Shown piece after piece: positions 28,973 through 39,118 of a stretch of DNA of 64,000 nt. The notes beneath the pieces were generated by a model, which saw only the letters and a program-made list of their open reading frames with translations, had not been told where the DNA came from and made no database searches. Positions within the stretch are counted from its first letter, which is position 1. The number at the start of each line of letters is the position of its first letter. The stretch is taken from positions 1,742,717-1,806,716 of the forward strand of contig NZ_WUTS01000001.1 in assembly GCF_009901955.1 (NCBI RefSeq). Reading direction: 5' to 3'. The position numbers and the translations under genes were made by a program. This stretch comes from Halomonas icarae. GTDB lineage: Bacteria > Pseudomonadota > Gammaproteobacteria > Pseudomonadales > Halomonadaceae.

Positions 28973-30421
28973 TTATGGCTCTCGGCGGAGCAGCTCGCGC
29001 AGGTCTCTGGCCTCCCAGTGGGGGAAGTAGCGGCGCACCAGGGCGTTGAGTTCGAGCTCGAAACCGGCCCAGTCGATATCACCGGGAGCGGCACCCTCGC
29101 TTGCGTGGATGCGGCGTACCATCCCGGCCCCCACGGTGACATTGGTCAGACGGTCGATGACGATAAAGCTGCCGGTACCGGGGCTAAACGCATACTCATC
29201 CACCGGCACCTCTCCCGTCAATGTCACCCGGCAGCGGGCGATGGCGTTGAGCTCGAGGCGCTCGGCGGGGTGACGCTCCAGGGTATTGACGTCCACCTGA
29301 TGATCGATGGCACTCACCTGCCCCGCCACCGAACGGCCGGCCAGACGAATATCGACCTGGCGGCCAGGCTCGAGGGGCTGCTCATGCATCCATACGATAT
29401 CCGCCTCGAAGACATTCGTGAGCGCCACCTCGGCATACTCGGCGACGATCCAGTCACCCCGGGAGATATCCAGCTCATCGGCGAGGGTCACGGTGATCGC
29501 CTGGCCGGGGAAGGCCTCCTCGAGATCGCCGTCCCAGGTCACGATGCGCTCGACCGTTGAACTCACCCCCGAGGGCAGCACCTTGATCGCCTGGCCGGGG
29601 CGCAGCAGACCGGCCTCCAGGGTGCCGGCATAGCCGCGAAAATCGAGATTGGGGCGGTTGACGATCTGCACCGGCAGGCGCAGGTCGGAGAGATTGCGAT
29701 CGCGGCTGACCTCTACCGTCTCGAGCAGCTCCAGCAGCGTCGGCCCCGGCTCTCCCTCCACCCTGTACCAGGGCATGGCGGCGCTGGGATTGACCACATT
29801 ATCGCCCTTGAGCGCCGAAATCGGCACGAAGCGGATATCCGGGGCATTGAGCTTCTCGGCGATCGTCTGATACTCGGCGACGATCTCCTCGAAGCGCTCA
29901 CGGGAGTAATCCACCAGGTCGAGCTTGTTGACCGCCACCACCAGGTGCTGGATGCCCAACAGGTCGGCGATGAAGCTGTGCCGCCGGGTCTGGGTCTGCA
30001 CCCCGTGACGCGCATCTACCAGGATGATCGCCAGGCTCGCATTGGAGGCCCCGGTGGCCATGTTGCGCGTGTACTGCTCGTGCCCGGGGGTGTCGGCGAT
30101 GATGAACTTGCGACGATCCGTGGAGAAGAAGCGGTAGGCCACATCGATGGTGATGCCCTGCTCGCGCTCCGACTGCAGGCCATCGACCAGCAGCGCCAGA
30201 TCCACCTCCTCGCCGGTGGTACCGCTCTTCTTTGAGGCCTGGGTAATCGCCGCCAGCTGGTCGTCGAAGATCATCTTGGAGTCATGCAGCAGCCGACCGA
30301 TCAGGGTCGACTTGCCGTCGTCGACGCTGCCGCAGGTGATGAAGCGCAGCAGGTCCTTGTTCTCATGCTCATTCAGATACTGCTCGATATTGTCGGCGAT
30401 CAGGGTCGATTGGTGTGACAT
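28973..30421 (-). CDS. cysN: Sulfate adenylyltransferase subunit 1 CysN
   Basis: A 482-residue GTPase subunit of ATP sulfurylase, which drives adenylyl sulfate formation from sulfate. EF-Tu-like G motifs are [18 protein letters not shown] near residues 31-48, [12 protein letters not shown], and NKLD. There is no fused CysC (APS kinase) domain, so it is the E. coli-like form. The ATG at 30421 overlaps the cysD TGA (TGATG); the frame remains open upstream inside cysD, but that is shadow. Confidence 0.95.
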   Translation of the reverse strand: MSHQSTLIADNIEQYLNEHENKDLLRFITCGSVDDGKSTLIGRLLHDSKMIFDDQLAAITQASKKSGTTGEEVDLALLVDGLQSEREQGITIDVAYRFFSTDRRKFIIADTPGHEQYTRNMATGASNASLAIILVDARHGVQTQTRRHSFIADLLGIQHLVVAVNKLDLVDYSRERFEEIVAEYQTIAEKLNAPDIRFVPISALKGDNVVNPSAAMPWYRVEGEPGPTLLELLETVEVSRDRNLSDLRLPVQIVNRPNLDFRGYAGTLEAGLLRPGQAIKVLPSGVSSTVERIVTWDGDLEEAFPGQAITVTLADELDISRGDWIVAEYAEVALTNVFEADIVWMHEQPLEPGRQVDIRLAGRSVAGQVSAIDHQVDVNTLERHPAERLELNAIARCRVTLTGEVPVDEYAFSPGTGSFIVIDRLTNVTVGAGMVRRIHASEGAAPGDIDWAGFELELNALVRRYFPHWEARDLRELLRREP

Positions 30422-31383
30422 CAGAAATAGCCCTCGCGCTTCTTCTTCTCCATTGAGCCCGCCTGGTCGTGGTCGATGGCGCGGCCGCTGCGTTCGCTGG
30501 TGCGGGTCAGCAGCATCTCCTGGATGATCTCGGGCAGTGTCGCCGCCTTCGACTCCACCGCCCCGGTAAGCGGATAGCAGCCCAGGGTGCGAAAGCGCAC
30601 CCACTTCTCCTCGGGGACCTCACCCTCTGCCAGCGGCAGACGCTCGTCATCGACCATGATCTGCATGCCGTCACGCTCCACGACCGGGCGTGGCGCGGCG
30701 AAGTAGAGCGGCACGATGGGGATGCTCTCCAGGTAGATGTATTGCCAGATATCCAGCTCGGTCCAGTTCGAGAGCGGGAAGGCACGGATCGACTCGCCCT
30801 TGTTGACCCGGGCGTTGTAGAGGTTCCACAGCTCGGGGCGCTGATTCTTGGGGTCCCAGCGGTGGAAGCGGTCGCGGAAGGAGAACACCCGCTCCTTGGC
30901 GCGGCTCGCCTCCTCGTCCCGGCGTGCGCCACCGAAGGCGGCATCGAAGCCGTAGTGGTCCAGGGCCTGCTTGAGGGCCTGGGTCTTCATCACATCGGTA
31001 TAGCCGCTGGAGCCGTGATCGAAGGGATTGATGCCGGCGGCACGCCCCTCCTCATTGGTGTGCACCAGCAGCTGCATGCCCGCCTGCTCGGCCATGCGAT
31101 CGCGGAAGGCGATCATCTCGCGGAACTTCCAGGTGGTGTCGACATGCAGCAGCGGAAAGGGCGGCGGCCCGGGATAGAAGGCCTTGCGGGCCAGATGCAG
31201 CATCACCGCCGAATCCTTGCCGATGGAGTAGAGCATCACCGGGTTGGCGAACTCGGCCACCACCTCGCGGATGATATGGATCGACTCCGCCTCGAGCTGC
31301 TTGAGGTGGGTGAGCCGCCGTGGGTCGGGCACGGCAGTCGCCGCGGGCGCCTCCGTGCGCTTGGGGGCATGAAGCAGGGTCAT
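30421..31383 (-). CDS. cysD: Sulfate adenylyltransferase subunit 2 CysD
   Basis: A 320-residue catalytic subunit of ATP sulfurylase (PAPS-reductase-like PP-loop family). The PP-loop is [31 protein letters not shown] and the C-terminal [21 protein letters not shown] are characteristic. It leads the cysDN operon behind an AT-rich upstream region that probably holds the CysB-type activator site. Confidence 0.96.
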   Translation of the reverse strand: MTLLHAPKRTEAPAATAVPDPRRLTHLKQLEAESIHIIREVVAEFANPVMLYSIGKDSAVMLHLARKAFYPGPPPFPLLHVDTTWKFREMIAFRDRMAEQAGMQLLVHTNEEGRAAGINPFDHGSSGYTDVMKTQALKQALDHYGFDAAFGGARRDEEASRAKERVFSFRDRFHRWDPKNQRPELWNLYNARVNKGESIRAFPLSNWTELDIWQYIYLESIPIVPLYFAAPRPVVERDGMQIMVDDERLPLAEGEVPEEKWVRFRTLGCYPLTGAVESKAATLPEIIQEMLLTRTSERSGRAIDHDQAGSMEKKKREGYF

Positions 31384-31439
31384 GGCCGGTTACCTCGCAT
31401 GACATGGCAAAAAGGACAGGGACGCTGTCGATTGTCGAT

Positions 31440-31500
31440 GTCTAGCAGGGTAACGCCGGGCCAATAATAACCCAAAAGAATCAATAACTATCTTTTTATA
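31440..31500 (-). promoter_or_regulatory. Candidate CysB-activated promoter of cysDN
   Basis: This locally AT-rich stretch upstream of cysD contains, in the cysD direction, TTATAAAAAGATAGTTATTG followed by ATTCTTTTGG and a possible -10 TATTAT. The -35 is poor, consistent with an activator-dependent promoter. Assignment to CysB rests on the adjacent gene and on AT-rich bipartite character only. Confidence 0.35.
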
Positions 31501-31502
31501 AC

Positions 31503-32249
31503 TTATATCGAGATATCGACCCGTTCGACCCGCGTCGTCAACCCCTCCTCTTCCAGATCGATGACGCGATACCCGGGGCGCGCGATCGGGTCGACGGCAA
31601 AGTGCTCGCTGCCCGGCAGAAAGGGGTCGATGGTGGAGGGGCAGCCGTAGACCATGACCTCGCCCTCCTCCAGCGCATGGCGCCCGACGAAGGCCTGGTG
31701 GATATGACCACAAAGAATCGCCTGGACATGCGAATGGGGAGCCAGGGTCTGCCAGAATGCCTCCCTGCGCCGCAGGCCGATGGCATCCAGCCAGGCGGAC
31801 CCGACCAACAGGGGCGGGTGATGCATGGCGATCAGTACCGGCCGCGATCTCTCCGCGACGAGGCGACGATCCAGCGCCTGCAGGGCCGCCGCATCGAGTT
31901 CGCCGTGGGGCTGGCCGGGTAGATGGGTGTCGAGCAGCAGGAGTCGCCACTGGCCGAGGGTCAGCTCGTCGTTCAATGGCCGAGTCTCGGCCATGGGGGC
32001 GAGCACATCGTGATTGCCGGGCAGCCACTCCCAGGGCGCATCGAGGGTGTCCAGCGTGCGTCGTGCCAGCGCATAGGAGGCGGCGCTGTCATCGTTGCTG
32101 ATGTCACCGGTGACCAGCACCAGGTCGGAGCGCTCATGGTTGACGGCCGCCACCACCGCCTCCAGCTGGCGCAGCGGCACCCCGCGCCGGCCGCGGGCCT
32201 CTGGGTCGGCGCATAGATGGCAGTCGCTGATCTGGACCAGGCGAGGCAT
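31503..32249 (-). CDS. cpdA: 3',5'-cyclic AMP phosphodiesterase CpdA
   Basis: A 248-residue class III metallophosphoesterase. All metal-binding blocks are present in order: ISDCHL, GDIS, GNHD, MHHPP and CGHIHQ. E. coli CpdA hydrolyses cAMP. The gene order nudF-yqiB-cpdA matches the E. coli parE region, although here it is 10 kb from parE. Confidence 0.92.
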   Translation of the reverse strand: MPRLVQISDCHLCADPEARGRRGVPLRQLEAVVAAVNHERSDLVLVTGDISNDDSAASYALARRTLDTLDAPWEWLPGNHDVLAPMAETRPLNDELTLGQWRLLLLDTHLPGQPHGELDAAALQALDRRLVAERSRPVLIAMHHPPLLVGSAWLDAIGLRRREAFWQTLAPHSHVQAILCGHIHQAFVGRHALEEGEVMVYGCPSTIDPFLPGSEHFAVDPIARPGYRVIDLEEEGLTTRVERVDISI

Positions 32250-32273
32250 GGCAGGCTCCGGGGTGTCAGCCGC

Positions 32274-32723
32274 TTAGCGCAGCGCTGGAACGTCGAGGGA
32301 GTGGCCGTGGGCAAGACCGTGCTCGAGCCACTCGCCGAGGAAGCGGTTGAGCTGCAGCTTCTCGTCCGGCTGGTGCATCTGGGCATTGGGATAGCGATAG
32401 CGGCCGTGGAAGTGGCGCTGGCGCTGGAAGTCGGTGACCTCGGCCATGCGCGCATCATGATAGAGATGCACACGCATGCGAGGCGTCTCGAGGTAGTCGT
32501 CGAGGATGCCGCGCTGGGTGACCCGCACGATGCTGGTATAGGGCGCGCGCTCCTGCAGCTTGAGACACAGTTGTCCCACACGATGGCCGTGGCTCACCAG
32601 CTCCACCTCACGGCTCTCACCGGGCGCAAGCTCACCCATCAGGCGCAGCAGCCGCAGGTAGTTGGCGCTGCACTCGCCCTGCAGGCTCTTCAGATCTGTC
32701 ACATAGGCGCTTCTCGTCGGCAC
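32274..32723 (-). CDS. yqiB: YqiB family protein (DUF1249)
   Basis: A 149-residue protein of unknown function conserved between nudF and cpdA in gammaproteobacteria. Recognisable segments are CSANYLRLLRLM, HDARMAEVTDFQ and the tail around YRYPNAQMHQPDEK. A GTG start at 32723 is preferred over an ATG at 32756 because GAGGAGG lies just upstream of the GTG and this start avoids overlap with nudF, whose stop ends one base earlier. Confidence 0.85.
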   Translation of the reverse strand: MPTRSAYVTDLKSLQGECSANYLRLLRLMGELAPGESREVELVSHGHRVGQLCLKLQERAPYTSIVRVTQRGILDDYLETPRMRVHLYHDARMAEVTDFQRQRHFHGRYRYPNAQMHQPDEKLQLNRFLGEWLEHGLAHGHSLDVPALR

Positions 32724-32724
32724 G

Positions 32725-33363
32725 CTACCTCCTCGCTCGCAATGAGGCCCGTTCACCGGCCAGCCAGTGGAAGGCGATCAGGCACATGGCATTGTCGAGT
32801 CGTCCAGACTGCAGGAGTTCCCAGGCCCGCGCAAACGACAGCACATGCACGCGAATATCCTCGTGCTCCTCGTCCAGGCCGTGCACCCCGCCGAGGCCGC
32901 GGCTATCGACCAGGCCACAGAGCAGGGTAACCCGTTCGTTGCAGGCGCCGGGGCTGGGATAGTAGGTGTGCAGCTCGATCAGCTCACCCACCTCGCACCC
33001 CGCCTCCTCCTGGCATTCACGGCGCGCGACATCGGCAACGCTCTCGCCCCGCTCCACCAGGCCCGCGACGACCTCGAGCTTCCAGGGCGACTCGGGATCA
33101 TCGATGGCACCGGCACGGAACTGCTCCACCAGCACCACGGCATCGCGCTCGGGGTCGTAGAGCAGCACTCCCACGGCGTCGTGGCGCTGGTGCACCTCAC
33201 GCACCATGGGCTTGCTCCAGCCACCCTGGAACAGGCGGTGGCGCAGATGCAGGGCTTCCAGACGGAAGAAGCCCTGATGGAGGCAACGACGCTCGACAAG
33301 CTCCACATCGGTACGGGTGAAGGGTGCGGCAGCCAGATCCGGGATCTCGCGCGGGTCACGCAT
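32725..33363 (-). CDS. nudF: ADP-ribose pyrophosphatase NudF
   Basis: A 212-residue Nudix hydrolase that cleaves ADP-ribose to AMP and ribose-5-phosphate. The Nudix box is complete: GLVERGESVADVARREC then QEEAGCE, fitting Gx5Ex7REUxEExGU. Upstream of it, LVEQFRAG is a hallmark of the ADP-ribose subfamily. It is first in the nudF-yqiB-cpdA operon. Confidence 0.93.
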   Translation of the reverse strand: MRDPREIPDLAAAPFTRTDVELVERRCLHQGFFRLEALHLRHRLFQGGWSKPMVREVHQRHDAVGVLLYDPERDAVVLVEQFRAGAIDDPESPWKLEVVAGLVERGESVADVARRECQEEAGCEVGELIELHTYYPSPGACNERVTLLCGLVDSRGLGGVHGLDEEHEDIRVHVLSFARAWELLQSGRLDNAMCLIAFHWLAGERASLRARR

Positions 33364-33478
33364 GGCGCTCTCCGGTCACAGGAAAGGCCCCATTATCGTG
33401 ATCGACACCGGGGATGCCAACCTTGAACGCGATACCTGGCCAACGACTGCCACAGCCAATTGCGATAGCCCTGAGTCC

Positions 33479-34126
33479 TCAGAGACTGGCCAACAACTCG
33501 CGGGCCTCGTCGCGCAGCGCCTCGTCGGAGGCCGTGCGAGACGGCCGAGCCTGCCCTTCCACGGCGCGCCGGGCATGCTCGCGGGCCTCGTCCAGGCGCC
33601 CTTCTTCCTTGAGGAAGGCGGCATAGTAGAAGTTGACGTCGATACCGTCGGGACGAATGGCCAGGGCCTGCTGGAACATGCGCTCGGCGGTCTCGCTGTC
33701 GCCGAAGCCTACCAGGCCACCCGGCACGCGATCGTAGAGCGCGCCCAGGGTGACGTAGGCGGAGCCATTGTGTCCCTGGGGGTCGAGCTCGACCGCCCGC
33801 TCCAGGGCAGCGCGTGCGCTCTTGGCACTGGAGAGCGCCCCAAGGCCGCTACGCTCCCGAGCCCAGGAGGCCTCGATGATGCCCTGCCACACCAGCGGCA
33901 CCGCCGCATCCGGGTGCTCCTCCACCAGCCGCTCGGCCTGGCCGGCCAGAGCCTTCAGGCCATCGGCACGCTCCCCTTCGGGCTGTTCGGTCACCACCCG
34001 CTCCCAGTGGTTCTTCATGCCCTCCACCCGCGCCTCCCAGGCGTGGGCGGCTGCCACAGGAAGCACCGCCAGGCTCAGGCTAACGCCCAGCCCCATGGCG
34101 CTTGTCAGCAGTCGACGTCGTATCAT
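33479..34126 (-). CDS. Secreted TPR-repeat protein
   Basis: A 215-residue protein with a basic N-terminus and a hydrophobic signal (about 5-27, ending AHAW), so probably periplasmic. Two to three TPR-like helices pairs follow, e.g. ARAALERAVELDPQGHNGSA and AERMFQQALAIRPDGIDVNF. The ATG at 34126 (MIRRRLLTSA) follows AAGGAGAG. No specific partner is evident; it stands alone between nudF and a lacI-type regulator. Confidence 0.75.
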   Translation of the reverse strand: MIRRRLLTSAMGLGVSLSLAVLPVAAAHAWEARVEGMKNHWERVVTEQPEGERADGLKALAGQAERLVEEHPDAAVPLVWQGIIEASWARERSGLGALSSAKSARAALERAVELDPQGHNGSAYVTLGALYDRVPGGLVGFGDSETAERMFQQALAIRPDGIDVNFYYAAFLKEEGRLDEAREHARRAVEGQARPSRTASDEALRDEARELLASL

Positions 34127-34268
34127 CTCGGCTCTCCTTCGGGTGTTGGTATTGTGATCCCACCCCGAATGTAACGAACGTTTGAATGATTCGCCAGTCG
34201 CTCTCCCCACCTGCTCCTGTGATCACCGCAGAAGGTGCCGACGGGTTACCAGGACTGCTCTCAGGCAC

Positions 34269-35282
34269 CTACTCGGGGCGCCAAGCACAGGGGGCGGTAC
34301 TGTCACGTACCACCAGCCGATGAGGCAGAGTCTCATGCCGTACCGGCGTGGCCGGGTACTCCAATAGATCAATCAACATGTCCGCTGCGCGGCGGCCGAA
34401 GGTGTCAGCGGGCTGAGCAATGGTGGTCAGCGGTGGCTCGCTGAAGGAGGCAAAGGCAATATCATCAAACCCAGCAATGGAAATATCGTCGGGGACCAAT
34501 AACCCAGCCTCCCGAATACGGCGAATAGCACCGATCGCCATCTCATCGTTTTCGCAAAAGATCGCCGTGGGCAAGACCGGTGCCGCCAGCAACTCTCCCG
34601 CCGCTCGATAACCGGAAGCCAAGGTGAAGTCACCGCCGTACAGCATGCTGGCATCGAAGCGAATGCCCGCGGCTTCCAGCGCATCACGATAGCCAGCCAC
34701 TCGCTCACGGGTTAACGGGCTGCGGCGCGGCCCCTGGATCATGGTGATATGCCGATGCCCCAACGAGATCAGATGCTCGGTAAGCTCCCTGGCCGCGGCC
34801 CGGTTATCGAGCTGAATCGTGGAGCAGGGTGCTTCGTCGAGCACCTCGCAGGCATTGACCATGGGTAGCGCCTGTCCCGGCGTCACGGCGTCGCCAGGAA
34901 ACGGATTGAAAGCACGAAGCTGAATGACTCCATCGGCCTGGCGGGCTGCCACCATGCCGGCATACTGAGTCTCGACCTCCTCCCGCCCCTGCGTATTGCA
35001 CAGCAGTACGCCATAGCCGCGCTGTTGGGCCGCCTGCTCGATGCCGCTGATCACCCGGGCGAAGAAGGTGTTGGCCACGGTAGGTACCAAGACCGCCAGG
35101 TTATGAGTACGCCGCGAGCGGAACTGCACCGCCATCCGGTTGGGCCGATAGCCCGCTGCCTCGACGGCCTTCAGCACCTTGTCCCGAGTCGCCGGCGAGA
35201 CGATATCGGGCGATTTCAGAGTGCGCGAAACGGTGGCAACTGAGACCCCCGCCAACTCAGCAACCTTACGTATATTTGACAT
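34269..35282 (-). CDS. LacI family transcriptional regulator
   Basis: A 337-residue repressor. The N-terminal helix-turn-helix (about 4-25) reads RKVAELAGVSVATVSRTLKS, followed by the hinge helix and a periplasmic-binding-protein-like effector domain. It is divergent from a three-gene sugar operon starting at 35525, and a perfect palindrome at 35491-35504 next to that operon is its likely operator. The effector is presumably the carbohydrate taken up or metabolised by those genes. Confidence 0.92.
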   Translation of the reverse strand: MSNIRKVAELAGVSVATVSRTLKSPDIVSPATRDKVLKAVEAAGYRPNRMAVQFRSRRTHNLAVLVPTVANTFFARVISGIEQAAQQRGYGVLLCNTQGREEVETQYAGMVAARQADGVIQLRAFNPFPGDAVTPGQALPMVNACEVLDEAPCSTIQLDNRAAARELTEHLISLGHRHITMIQGPRRSPLTRERVAGYRDALEAAGIRFDASMLYGGDFTLASGYRAAGELLAAPVLPTAIFCENDEMAIGAIRRIREAGLLVPDDISIAGFDDIAFASFSEPPLTTIAQPADTFGRRAADMLIDLLEYPATPVRHETLPHRLVVRDSTAPCAWRPE

Positions 35283-35490
35283 GCGTCCTTATCCCGACTT
35301 GTGGCGGCACATAAGACCAATCAGCAGACGATCTCGACAAGCTCGATCCACATGGCCCTGGACCAGCCAGGTGTGACCTTACCACGCACGGTATCAGCCG
35401 CGACGTGTCGTTTGCCTTCAGATAACAACGTGTCGACCTTGGTCGCATTGCCCCTTCCGGACAGGATCTTCTAGATTGCTGAGACAATAA

Positions 35491-35504
35491 TGTAACCGGT
35501 TACA
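35491..35504. promoter_or_regulatory. Palindromic operator for the LacI-type repressor
   Basis: TGTAACCGGTTACA is a perfect 14-bp palindrome with a central CG, typical of LacI/GalR-family operators. It lies 21 bp before the ATG of the dehydrogenase gene, where a bound repressor would block the promoter or early elongation. Confidence 0.75.
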
Positions 35505-35524
35505 TCGATACAGGCGGTCACATT

Positions 35525-36736
35525 ATGGCTCATCCACTCCCGACACAAGAGCATGCGATGTCCCCCACCCCAAGAATCCGACTCGGCATGGTCGGCGGCG
35601 GAGAAGGCGCCTTTATCGGCCAGGTCCACCGCCTGGCTGCCGCTCTTGACGGCGACTTCGATCTGGTCTGCGGCGCCTTCAGCCGCGATCCCGACAACAA
35701 CGCGCGCACCGGCGCTATCTGCGGCCTTGCTGAGGAGCGTCTCTACCACGACTGGCAGGCGCTACTGGCGGGTGAATGCGCCCTGCCCATTGACCGTCGC
35801 ATGCAGCTGCTGGTGATCACCACCCCCAATCATCTGCATGTGCCTATTGCCGAGGCCGCCCTGGCCGCCGGTTTCCATGTCTTCTCCGAAAAGCCCGCCG
35901 CCCTGTCACTTGCCGAAGCCGAGCGGCTGGCCAATACCTGGCGGCAGCACACTGGGCTATTTGGCCTGGCGCACACCTACCTGGGCTACCCCATGGTGTG
36001 GCAGGCCCGCGCCATGATCGCTGCAGGCACCCTGGGGCGACTGCGCAAGATCCACGTCGAGTACCCCCAGGGCTGGCTCGGCGATGCCCTCGAGCACCAG
36101 GACAACAAGCAGGCCGGTTGGCGTACCGACCCGGCCCTGGCCGGAATCAGCGGCTGCATGGCCGATATCGGCACCCACGCCTTCGGCCTCGCCGAATTCG
36201 TCTCCGGCCAGCACATCAGCGAACTGTGCGCCGCTTTGGGCAGCCATGTGGAGGGACGTCGCCTCGACGACGACGGTGACGTACTGCTGCGCACCGTCGA
36301 GGGTGCCAGCGGTACCCTGATCGCCAGTCAGATCAGCACCGGCGAGGAGAACGCCCTCAAGATCCGCCTCTACGGCGAACAGGGCGCCCTGGAGTGGCAC
36401 CAGATGGAGCCCAACAGCCTGATCCATCGTTCTCGCGGGGAACCGCTGCGCGTGCTGCGGGCCGGCATCGACCAACCCTCATTGGTTCCCGAGGCCCGCG
36501 AGCGATTGCGCCTGCCTGGCGGGCACCCCGAGGGCTACCTCGAGGCTCTAGGTAACCTCTATCGAGACTTCGCTCGGGCGATTCGTCGCGGCGAACGAGG
36601 CGATGTGCCCGGCGTTCCCGGTATGACCTCGGGCCTGCGTGGCATGGCCTTTATCGAGGCAGTGACCCACAGCCAGGCCGAGGGCAGTCGCTGGGTTCCC
36701 CTGCCAGCCATCGACTCAACAGGAGCCACTATATGA
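35525..36736 (+). CDS. Gfo/Idh/MocA family sugar dehydrogenase
   Basis: A 403-residue NAD(P)-dependent dehydrogenase. The N-terminal Rossmann fold has GMVGGGEGAFIGQVHR, and the catalytic/cofactor motif FSEKPAAL contains the conserved EKP lysine. IGTHAFGLAEF is typical of the C-terminal domain. An internal ATG at 35558 (MSPTPRIRLG) with AAGAG upstream may be the true start. The next gene overlaps by ATGA. The pairing with a TIM-barrel isomerase suggests inositol-like or modified sugar catabolism. Confidence 0.88.
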   Translation: MAHPLPTQEHAMSPTPRIRLGMVGGGEGAFIGQVHRLAAALDGDFDLVCGAFSRDPDNNARTGAICGLAEERLYHDWQALLAGECALPIDRRMQLLVITTPNHLHVPIAEAALAAGFHVFSEKPAALSLAEAERLANTWRQHTGLFGLAHTYLGYPMVWQARAMIAAGTLGRLRKIHVEYPQGWLGDALEHQDNKQAGWRTDPALAGISGCMADIGTHAFGLAEFVSGQHISELCAALGSHVEGRRLDDDGDVLLRTVEGASGTLIASQISTGEENALKIRLYGEQGALEWHQMEPNSLIHRSRGEPLRVLRAGIDQPSLVPEARERLRLPGGHPEGYLEALGNLYRDFARAIRRGERGDVPGVPGMTSGLRGMAFIEAVTHSQAEGSRWVPLPAIDSTGATI

Positions 36737-37797
36737 GTGACACCACCGGCATTCGCGGTCCGGCGATTTTTCTCGCCCAGTTTATTGGCGAGCAGCCGCC
36801 CTTCGATGGCCTCGACGCCAGTGCCTGCTGGGCCGCCGGCCTGGGCTACCGAGGCCTGCAGCTTCCGACCGGAGACCCGCGTTTCATCGATCTGGCGCTG
36901 GCCGCCGAGAGCCAGGCCTACTGCGATGAACTCAAGGGCCGCTGCGCCGAGGCCGGTGTCGAGATCAGCGAGCTCTCCACCCATCTTCAGGGCCAGCTGG
37001 TCGCGGTACATCCCTCCTGTGATGAACTATTCGATGGCTTTGCTCCCGCCGAGCTACGTGGCAGGCCCCAGGCCCGTCAGGCCTGGGCCGTCGAACAGCT
37101 CATGCTGGCGGCAAAAGCCAGCCAGCGTCTCGGGTTAAATGCGCATGCCACCTTCTCCGGCGCCCTCTTGTGGCCCTTCGTCTACCCCTGGCCGCAGCGC
37201 CCCGCTGGCCTGGTCGAGGAGGGTTTCGCCGAACTTGCCCGGCGCTGGCGGCCGATACTCGACGCCTTCGATGACGCCGGCGTAGACCTCTGCTTCGAGA
37301 TCCACCCTGGAGAGGACCTTCACGACGGCGCCTCATTCGAGCGCTTCCTCGACGCCGTCGACCATCACCCTCGCGCCAGGATCCTCTACGACCCGAGTCA
37401 CCTGCTGCTGCAGCAGCTTGACTACCTCGGCTTTATCGACTGCTACCACGAGCGAATCGGCATGTTCCACGTCAAGGACGCCGAGTTCACCCCCAGCGCC
37501 CGCAGCGGTGTCTATGGCGGCTATCAGGAGTGGGTCGAGCGCCCCGGACGCTTCCGCTCCCTGGGCGATGGCCAGGTCGATTTCAAGGGAATCTTCAGCC
37601 GCCTGACCCAGTACGGCTACGACGGCTGGGCAGTGCTGGAGTGGGAGTGCTGCCTCAAGGATGCCGCTCAGGGCGCCGCCGAGGGTGCTCCCTTTATCGC
37701 CAAGCACCTGATCCAGCGCGCCCGCCACGCCTTCGATGACTTCGCCGGCGGCGAGGCCAGCACCTCCTCCAATCGCCGCATTCTGGGGTTGAGTTAG
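36733..37797 (+). CDS. Sugar phosphate isomerase/epimerase (xylose-isomerase-like TIM barrel)
   Basis: A 354-residue AP-endonuclease-2/xylose isomerase-like barrel. Putative metal ligands are in CFEIHPGEDLHDG, YDPSHLLLQQ, FHVKDAEF and VLEWEC. The neighbouring dehydrogenase and NupG-like symporter indicate a carbohydrate degradation operon under LacI control. The specific sugar is not evident. Confidence 0.85.
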   Translation: MSDTTGIRGPAIFLAQFIGEQPPFDGLDASACWAAGLGYRGLQLPTGDPRFIDLALAAESQAYCDELKGRCAEAGVEISELSTHLQGQLVAVHPSCDELFDGFAPAELRGRPQARQAWAVEQLMLAAKASQRLGLNAHATFSGALLWPFVYPWPQRPAGLVEEGFAELARRWRPILDAFDDAGVDLCFEIHPGEDLHDGASFERFLDAVDHHPRARILYDPSHLLLQQLDYLGFIDCYHERIGMFHVKDAEFTPSARSGVYGGYQEWVERPGRFRSLGDGQVDFKGIFSRLTQYGYDGWAVLEWECCLKDAAQGAAEGAPFIAKHLIQRARHAFDDFAGGEASTSSNRRILGLS

Positions 37798-37837
37798 CCC
37801 CTCATCACAACACAACACAACAAACTAGGTAATCACC

Positions 37838-39070
37838 ATGACTCTGCTACGTCCGCGTCTCAGCTTGATGATGTTCCTGCAATTCTTTATCTGGGGGGGC
37901 TGGTTCGTCACCCTGGGCACCTTTCTGGCCCGCAATCTGGAAGCCAGTGGCGGCCAGATCGGCATGGCGTTCGCCACCCAATCCTGGGGGGCGATCATTG
38001 CGCCCTTTATCATCGGGCTGATCGCCGATCGCTACTTCCGTGCCGAGCGCCTGCTGGGTGTGCTGCACCTGCTGGGCGCGGCCTTGATGTACGGCCTCTA
38101 TCTGGCCGACGACTTCGCTGCCTTCTATCCACTGGTGCTGGCCTATATGGTCATCTATATGCCGACGCTGGCACTCGTCAACTCGGTCTCCTTTCGCCAG
38201 ATGCGCGACCCGGCCACCGAGTTCGCCAAGGTACGCGTCTGGGGTACCCTCGGCTGGATCGTTGCTGGCCTGACGATCAGCTATGGATTCGCCTGGGACT
38301 CCGCTGTAGGTATCTCTGCGGGCCTGCTGCGCAATACCTTCCTGATGGGCGCCCTGGCCTCGTTGGCCCTGGGGATCTACAGCTTTACGCTTCCCGCCAC
38401 ACCGCCCAAGGCCAGCGGCAAGGTCGGCCTGCGCGAGATCCTCGGCCTGGATGCCCTGTCCCTGCTCAAGGATCGCAACTACGCGACCTTCTTTATCGCC
38501 TCGGTGCTGATCTGCATTCCCTTGGCTTTCTATTACCAGAATGCGAATCCATTTCTGGCCGATATCGGCGTCGCCAACCCCACCGGCAAGATGACCCTCG
38601 GTCAGGCGTCCGAAGTGCTGTTCATGCTGCTGCTGCCGCTCTTCATCGGCCGCTTCGGCATCAAGAAGACACTACTGGTTGGCATGCTTGCCTGGTCTCT
38701 GCGCTACGCTCTGTTCGCCTTCGGCAACGCCGATAGTGGTCTCTACATGCTGATCCTGGGCATCGCCCTGCATGGCATCTGCTACGACTTCTTCTTTGTT
38801 ACAGGTCAAATCTATACCGACAGCAAGGCCGGCGAGCGCTTCAAGAGCTCTGCCCAGGGCATGATCACCCTCGCCACCTACGGTGTCGGCATGCTGATCG
38901 GTTTCTGGATCGCGGGCATGGTTACCGACCACTACACCAGCGGCGACCTGCACGACTGGAAAAGCATCTGGCTGTTCCCGGCCCTCTTCGCTGTGGCGGT
39001 GATCGTGCTGTTCAGCCAAAGTTTCAAGGGAAAGGCACAGGCTGCTCTCGAAAAGGAGGCCCGTACCTGA
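37838..39070 (+). CDS. MFS transporter of the nucleoside:H+ symporter (NupG-like) family
   Basis: A 410-residue protein with about 12 hydrophobic segments. The N-terminus FLQFFIWGGWFVTLGTFL and segments GIAHGICYDFFFVTGQIY-like (residues about 308-326) are characteristic of the NHS/NupG family. In many genomes such transporters accompany Gfo/Idh enzymes and import sugars or nucleosides. It ends the LacI-regulated operon and is followed by a strong terminator. Confidence 0.85.
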   Translation: MTLLRPRLSLMMFLQFFIWGGWFVTLGTFLARNLEASGGQIGMAFATQSWGAIIAPFIIGLIADRYFRAERLLGVLHLLGAALMYGLYLADDFAAFYPLVLAYMVIYMPTLALVNSVSFRQMRDPATEFAKVRVWGTLGWIVAGLTISYGFAWDSAVGISAGLLRNTFLMGALASLALGIYSFTLPATPPKASGKVGLREILGLDALSLLKDRNYATFFIASVLICIPLAFYYQNANPFLADIGVANPTGKMTLGQASEVLFMLLLPLFIGRFGIKKTLLVGMLAWSLRYALFAFGNADSGLYMLILGIALHGICYDFFFVTGQIYTDSKAGERFKSSAQGMITLATYGVGMLIGFWIAGMVTDHYTSGDLHDWKSIWLFPALFAVAVIVLFSQSFKGKAQAALEKEART

Positions 39071-39095
39071 CTCGCAGGCAGCGAGTAGACTTATC

Positions 39096-39118
39096 AAGGA
39101 GCCCCGAGTGGGCTCCTT
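39096..39118 (+). terminator. Rho-independent terminator after the sugar operon
   Basis: AAGGAGCCC and GGGCTCCTT form a perfect 9-bp stem around CGAGT, followed by GTGCTTCTG. It is 25 bp past the transporter stop codon. Confidence 0.8.

Noticed and set aside
27911..29560. 549-codon plus-strand frame
   Set aside because: Antisense to the App1-like gene and cysN; composition is that of a mirror frame.
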